Part shown: in pieces, positions 33,814 to 39,250 of the stretch
Numbering within the stretch: the stretch's first letter is position 1
Layout of the letters: each line of letters starts with the position of its first letter
NCBI GenBank assembly: GCA_943704495.1
Contig: CALSCR010003450.1
Coordinates: forward strand, 1-39,250
Length of the DNA stretch: 39,250 nt
Reading direction: 5' to 3'
DNA from: Pigoraptor chileana
Taxonomy: Eukaryota > Opisthokonta > Filasterea
Notes under the pieces: generated by a model
What the model was told of the DNA's origin: nothing
Databases searched by the model: none
Seen by the model: the letters and a program-made list of their open reading frames with translations, nothing else
Translations under genes and position numbers: made by a program

Positions 33814-34242
33814 GTTTGACTGAAGATCACAACTGTTTACAGATTTCTTCAAATTGTGAAAGCAATGAACAATTATGAATGCGTATCCTTTCGAACTTTA
33901 ATAGCAGCCATCGTAGTGAATCTGAATGACAGCATCCGCGACCGCCGTAACCACAGAGCTTGTTGACATTTTTTTGCGGAGGCGGAACGCGACGCGACAG
34001 CCGAGAAATCGCAAAATATATGTAGATGTTCCGAGAGCTCGTAAAATCACAATGGGCTCCCGATTCCGATGACGTTTGAATCACTTCTGACTTTCACGGG
34101 CAGGAGTCGTCTGCCCTGTGCATCAGCGGATTCAGGCGCAGAAACAAACACGCATATGTGCAGTGAAGCTGCTCTTGGATATGTAAGGGTGGACATTCGC
34201 TGGTGGACAGCAATATCACGTTACGCTAAATAACTACAGAGA
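33814..34242. promoter_or_regulatory. Divergent promoter region of the annexin and BAR-lipase genes
   Basis: 429 bp between divergent start codons. I see no TATA box, TCACGTGA site or repeat. Confidence 0.5.
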
Positions 34243-34809
34243 ATGGCGGCGGCAATGGCGGGGATTCAGTCGCTTTCGTTTGGAGACCGCTTGCGCACAT
34301 TAAGGCACCGCGCCAAGGAGAAGATCGGGGCATCAGGCCCTGTTTTCAGTGCTGATTTCCTTTCTGCAGAGGCCGAACTCCAAAAGCGCACTGGTGTGTG
34401 GGTCTATATCAGTAATATCGCAGCTATGGGACTATGGAAGTAACGCGCTATGACAACATGATGCATGTGCCGTGAGACCAACATAATATTCGCGCCTTTT
34501 GTTGGTTGGCCAGCAAAAATAGAAGCCCACGCTGATATCCTGACGACATCTTATTTTGGCGACAATGTAGTCGGCTAATATTTCCAACACCACGCACAAT
34601 CCCAACAACTGAACGCAGGAGCGTATGCAACCGTCCTCACGCAGACGCGGGCGTTCATTTCCAGCGCAACGCAAACAGCCAAGGCTACGGAGTTGCTTGC
34701 GCACGGAATGAAGGAATTTGCCGCCGCTGAGGGAACGCCCGCACCACTGTCATCGTCAGCTCAGTCGGTGTGTTAGCCTTTGTTTGTTTCAATGCCAGCT
34801 GCCAAGCCA

Positions 34810-34854
<45 letters not shown>

Positions 34855-37800
34855 GTATATGTAGATGGTTCGGTTCAGCTCCTGTCGTTCAGTTGTTCAG
34901 CCTCCCACTCACATAATCTACTGTTGTTTTACTCCCCATAGGTCGCATCCATTGTCGAATCGATGTCTTCGGTTTTCCACGATCTGATCGAGTGCATTGC
35001 GAACGAGTGGGGTACCCAGTGCCAAAAATTTCTCGAGGTCGACGCCAAAACGGTCGATCTTCTCAAGTCCGAGTGTGAGGTAGCAAGGGTATATGTGAGT
35101 ATTCCTCTAACGCCTTTCGATTGCACGGCATTGTCGTTACTCGCATGCTGCACTACATTATGACATGACCGGATGGATCTGACGTGACCGGATGGATCTG
35201 ACATGACCTGATGGACTTGCCGAATTTGCAGCATCAAGTATGCGAGGAAAAGGCAGCGAAAGAGTACCCGCACATCCTCAGAGATTCCACGTCAGGCGGC
35301 CGCTCGAATCCTGGTGGCGATTCTACTTCTGCGACTGCCCCTCAGCCGACACCCGAAGTTATTCAAAAGAGAGACGCCGCCCTCACGTGTTACACGAGCG
35401 CCGTCGAGCGCTTTGTGGCGTCGGTTGGGTTTCTTCGCACGGTACAGACGGCACACTCTCTTGCATTATATGACATCGCCGATGCCTTTGGACGCTTTTA
35501 TACTGAGGGTATGAGCAGCATTCCACCTCCGCCTCCATCATAGATATTCTTATCACCGCAACTGCCGCTGCCGATTACGTCGCGTCCTACCCGGGCGGAG
35601 GGCTGGAGGGTGCGTATGTTCGCGTGCATGAAGGCGAAGGACAAGAAAGTGTGTCTGGAGATACGCGGGTCTCTGATCCTTCCTTGCGGGAAAAGTCTGT
35701 TGTGGAATCTCAATCTCAACCGAAAGCAACGGCCGCGGGGGATGTGCATGTTGATTGGGAGGAGCTTTCTGCGTCGGTGAGCCAGCTCGTGGACTGCAAA
35801 GGCACGGACGACCACGTGCGCATGACCCAGGAGGCCGACGGTTGGATTGTGCGGCGCGTGCGTTCCCTGCCAAAGTCCGATGTGCGGTATTATCTGAAGC
35901 AAAAAGTGGGCAGCGCATCGACATCTGCGCCCAGCGAGGCACGTGCTGTTGCAAACCAGCCCGCCCTGGCCAAGGCTGCGCCGGTGGGCGTCAAGGGCAA
36001 GGCGGGCGCCCCATCATCCGCGCCACCGCACAACACGGCAGGAGACCGCGCGAATGAGGCGCCGGTGTCATCGGAAGCATTGTCGGTGTTCGGAAATGAT
36101 CGGCCGCCGTCGCTGGGGTCGATGCAGTCGGTTGGTTCAGGTGCATCTGAGGATCACGTGCCGCCATCACCCGTGACGTCAACAAGTGGCGCGTGGATTG
36201 TGCTTGATGACGTGTCTGCGTCACATCCGCCCAGCTGCTCTATTGCGGGAAGCGTCGTCGCGCAGAGACTCGTGATTCGAGGAACAGACTTTCGTAGCGT
36301 GAGGAATTTAATGGTACGTAGGATATCGCGTCTGCAGCAGTGAATCGGGCGAATTATATTCAGCACACCCCGACACTCTTTTGAAATCCATTCTCGCGCA
36401 AATGAGTGACGTGACATCCAACTTTCCGGCCATCGGCCATGACATGCACTCGAATGACACCAACGTAACAGCTTGATCTGACAGTGACCAAGGCCGGCGA
36501 TCCGGTCTTCGGGCCGGATGTCAGGGTGCATGCGGGATTTCTTCTTGCCGCAAACGAGCTCATCGAGGACATTGTCGGCTGTCTTGACCGACGCGCGCCC
36601 CTGTCGATTACGGGGCATTCGCTTGGAGGTGCGAAAATCTGCGACGTTGTTAGCGCTTGCATTTTCTTTCATGTCAACATATTACAATTGCACTCTCACC
36701 ATTAAGTCTTAGAGTGTCAGAATTGTCAGAATTGTTAGAATTGCTGAATTTGTTGACTGCCGTGGCGAATTTCGACTTTTGTCGACTTGTTCGAACAAGA
36801 CCAATGTGTAACTCATATTTTTCAATCAAAATTTATTTAATTTTCTTCTTTATTTTTCGATCAATTTAATTTGGGCATTATTTCCTTTGCAGGCGCGGTA
36901 GGAACGCTCGTTGCACTCAAACTCATACACCGCGGCTTCAACGTGGAAAGCGTGATTACATTTGGGACGCCAAAATTCCTCAGTGGGCCCAAAGAGGCGC
37001 TCGCCCGAATGCACATGCCGCTGCGTCGTCTGCTGCGCGTCTACCACCATCACGACGTCGTGCGGAGGCAAGTGTTTGCCCTTCCACACAACTCAAAGTC
37101 CGACAATTATGAGCGGGTGGTTGCGGCTCTGCACGGTCTAGCCAGTGATTAATATGCCCGGGTTTGTTGCATGCGCCTTCAGTTTTCAGATGCACGACAC
37201 AGCATACAGTTATAGAGTACCTTTGCCCGTCACTCCGAACCTGGACAGGGTAACGTTTTGACTGTACGTTGTCCGGGTGAAGAGCTTCACCACCGTATAC
37301 TAGAGTACAAGGGAACGTTTTGGGCTGCTGGCGAGACAATTCAGAGAACGCGTCAGCTTTCTTGCCCGTCACGGCGTCACTGGAATCTGGTGATGGGAGC
37401 CACATGCTAGGCGAACAAATAATATTAGTTACGCCATATGATTGAATACCGCACGCAACAGGCCGCCTTCGCTACTTGCGGTGCCTCTGTCACTGATGGC
37501 GTCATACTTGACTAAGTGAACCCATGGCACGCTCACACTGACGATGCACTCTTCGTCCCTATCTCCGCAGGGTGAGCCTTCCACTAAGCGAGTTCTCGCA
37601 CCACGGCCCTGTCTTGATGATACTCCCGGACAGCACGCATTACGTAATGCAGCATGCGCCTGTGCGCGAGCCGATGGATGCTGCAGGCCCCAAGGGTCTA
37701 ACGTTTTCTACACACCGGACGCAGTTTTATTTTGAGGCTGTCGATCGCGCAGCAAAACGCGCGTTGCGTGCACGGGAGAAGAAGACGCACAGACGCCGCG

Positions 37801-38027
37801 GCTCCGTAACGCGGGAAGTGCTTGCGGCAATCGATGCCACCGTGGGTGACGATGATGGCTGCATGGACGGGGCTGATTGCGGCGGACTGCAGTTTGCGAG
37901 TTCACCCGGTGACGGTGGGGTACAGAATAGGTTGTCACTCGGGACAGACGCTGTGGGGTTGCACAGTGCGCCGCCGCGTGAAGCCTCGAATGATGCGTCT
38001 TCTGAATTTGACATGGAAGACGACTGA
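34243..38027 (+). CDS. BAR-like domain fused to class 3 lipase
   Basis: Eight exons: 34243-34393, 34619-34767, 34942-35094, 35232-35508, 35544-36313, 36472-36628, 36893-37067, 37571-38027; 762 residues, all junction phases consistent. Residues 1-260 are helical and resemble a BAR fold: DRLRTLRHRAKEKIGASG, RTGAYATVLTQTRAFISSA, then VFHDLIECIANEWGTQCQKF with a KSECEVARVYHQVCEEKAAK coil. A disordered linker (about 285-470) follows. The lipase begins AWIVLDDVS, then AQRLVIRGTDFRSVRN (FRGT-like motif), VHAGFLLAANELIEDI, ITGHSLGGAVGTLVALKL (Ser about 550), VITFGTPKFL, YHHHDVV (Asp about 607) and FSHHGPVLMILP (His about 621-622). The Ser-Asp-His triad is therefore complete. It is probably a membrane-bending or curvature-directed acyl hydrolase; the substrate is unknown. 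The BAR call is by pattern only. No signal peptide, so cytosolic. The last intron has a GC donor. Confidence 0.85.
34813..34849. repeat. (GT)n microsatellite in intron
   Basis: About 18 GT units on the sense strand in intron 2 of the BAR-lipase gene, 45 bp past the donor. Confidence 0.95.
35161..35217. repeat. 19-bp minisatellite, three copies, in intron
   Basis: Three head-to-tail copies of TGACATGACCGGATGGATC with one to three changes each, inside intron 3 of the BAR-lipase gene, ending 15 bp before exon 4. Confidence 0.9.
37068..37570 (+). other. GC-AG intron in the BAR-lipase gene (503 nt)
   Basis: Donor CGGAG|GCAAGT at 37068 and acceptor CTCCGCAG|G at 37570. Phase 2 joining (AG|G, Arg) links HHHDVVR to VSLPLSEFSHHGP, placing the lipase Asp and His at the usual spacing. 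Reading through gives a stop after GLASD that would lose the catalytic His. A minus-strand open frame crossing it is a shadow. Confidence 0.8.
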
Positions 38028-38275
38028 GCTGATGTCGGATGGCTCGTTTTTTCGAGTGCAAGGTTATTACTTATTATGAATAGAACAATAATTGATCCAT
38101 TAATAATTTTAATCTTTTTTGCATTAAAAAGTCTGCTGATTCGCAATTTGTGTCTCCATCGGTTCTGCCAGTGCTCACAGCGTCAGCGGAAGGAACCAAA
38201 CATACACGTTTTGCGACTCATTATAATAGGCGAATCCTATATTGATTTCACAGTCGTGAACACAACTGCAAAAGT

Positions 38276-39148
38276 CTAGCGGCCACTACTGTCTCCTTGT
38301 CCCTGTCTTATATAGATGGGCCGCTGTGCGCACTCAATGAACTCGACTGGCGCGGCAGTCGCGGCTTGAGAGCCAGCAACAGCAACGCCCCCCGCCATGG
38401 AGTCCCACACGCGGCACGTGCACGAGCACATCATGGCTGGGCGGTGCGCTGCAAGGGCATCGGCACCCCCATGTAGCAGCGCCACCTTAGCGTAGTGGGC
38501 GCGCACAAAACGTTCAGCAACCTGCGGGCGGGAAATCGCAAGGCAAGTGAGCCTTCTGTCGCAATGGAGCAGCCAAAGTGACGGGAGAAGCAGCTGATGG
38601 TGGAAAATCAGTCAACCCAGGCACGCAGGGGAAGTTAAACAGGGCAGCTACACACACACACCTTCGGGCCAGTGTCGCCCTTGGCTGCCACCACCACGAC
38701 ATACGACCCGCGCGCCTGTCGCAGTCTGGGGCCCACGCGCTTGAGATAGCCGGGATTTGCATTTACGGAATATGCAATGTGAGATCGACGGAAACTGCAA
38801 TGGCACAATAAATTCCGATCGCTGTCATATCAGACCATCATGATGCTGCAGACTGCTGATCAACGACATGGAGATGGGTTCATGTCGAAGAATGTACTGG
38901 CATAGCGTGGATACTGCACATATAAGGGACGTTCACAAACATCTTCAGGCTAACAACAACGTGCGATGCAGACGTTCGGCTGGTATGCGCAGGAAGGTGA
39001 CCCACTCTTCGTCCGGTCGGACATCGATAAAGAATGCCGCGCCGCTCACGAGTGCGGCATCGTCGGGTGAAATGCGGGGGGCCAGTTCCCTCTTAAGGAC
39101 ATCGAGTGGGGCGGGTGCGCTCCACCATTGGTCACCGAGCCCATCGTT
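38276..39148 (-). CDS. Rhodanese-like domain protein, C-terminal part; 5' end outside window
   Basis: Three exons: 39148-39006 (opens phase 0 after GTGTGCAG), 38794-38662, 38521-38276; about 173 residues to the TAG stop. The spliced peptide contains a rhodanese fold: FFIDVRPDEDFRRSHIAYSV, then YLKRVGPRLRQARGSYVVVV then AAKGDTGPK, and AERFVRAHYAKVALLHGGAD. The DED join is made by splicing (GA|T), restoring the usual DxRPxxDFxxxHI pattern. The position of the catalytic Cys is occupied by the AAKGDTG loop, so sulfurtransferase activity is unlikely; inactive rhodanese domains of this sort end TBCK and occur in TBC1D23. The sequence resembles TBCK's IDIRNSEDFSRGHISGSIN, so a TBC-type protein is possible but unproven without the upstream part. 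The last 50 residues include a CSCTC cluster. Confidence 0.75.
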
Positions 39149-39250
39149 CTGCACACAACCACATAATGATGACATTTAAATGAGAGGTACTCTCTCAGCC
39201 AAGGACTGCAAGATTGGTCCGAACATGATCAGAAGGCACCCCTCCCCCCC

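Noticed and set aside
36980-37405. 141-codon minus-strand open frame
   Set aside because: It overlaps lipase exon 7 and the GC-AG intron, with no motif or splice partner.
1-39250. Mobile elements, viral remnants, CRISPR arrays, rRNA
   Set aside because: No reverse transcriptase, transposase, integrase or capsid-like reading frame, no long terminal repeats and no spaced direct repeats were seen on either strand.

Overview
The window is nuclear DNA from an intron-rich eukaryote using the standard genetic code: TAA, TAG and TGA all end genes here. I resolve ten protein-coding genes and 69 introns by matching GT-AG (three times GC-AG) boundaries to reading-frame phase. Intergenic gaps are 250-950 bp, introns are mostly 70-600 bp, and (CA/GT)n microsatellites are common in introns. 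Three genes point to Amorphea, perhaps a unicellular relative of animals: a Sec14/CRAL-TRIO plus tyrosine phosphatase (PTPN9 type), a TBC1D7-like protein, and an annexin with a GYPP-rich tail. This lineage guess is an inference. The sequence starts in a (TA)n run and ends in poly-C, so it is probably a contig cut at low-complexity ends.

Layout. 169-9393 (-): a secreted right-handed beta-helix protein in at least 27 exons, almost every one about one coil long and bounded by phase-1 introns, with an exon-block duplication and Pmp-like GGAI/FxxN coils near its 3' end, which lies outside the window. 10329-12843 (-): TBC1D7-like TBC protein. 13693-15333 (+): unrecognised, mostly disordered protein with a conserved-looking C-terminal motif. 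15758-17606 (-): unrecognised coiled-coil and disordered protein. 18041-21009 (+): fused pseudouridine-5'-phosphate glycosidase and PfkB-family kinase. 21841-26051 (-): EFL1/Ria1 ribosome-maturation GTPase. 26538-30422 (+): PTPN9-like phosphatase. 30722-33813 (-): annexin. 34243-38027 (+): a predicted BAR-like domain joined to a class 3 lipase with a full catalytic triad. 38276-39148 (-): C-terminal part of a rhodanese-domain protein whose 5' end is outside the window.

The genes form no single pathway. There is a loose theme of membrane and trafficking biology: the TBC protein, the Sec14-phosphatase, the annexin, the BAR-lipase, and perhaps the rhodanese protein, whose domain resembles the one in TBCK. 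EFL1 and the pseudouridine enzyme belong to ribosome maturation and RNA-nucleoside breakdown. I see no transposons, retroelements, tRNA, rRNA or CRISPR. The most unusual items are the one-coil-per-exon beta-helix gene, the BAR-lipase fusion and the three GC-AG introns.
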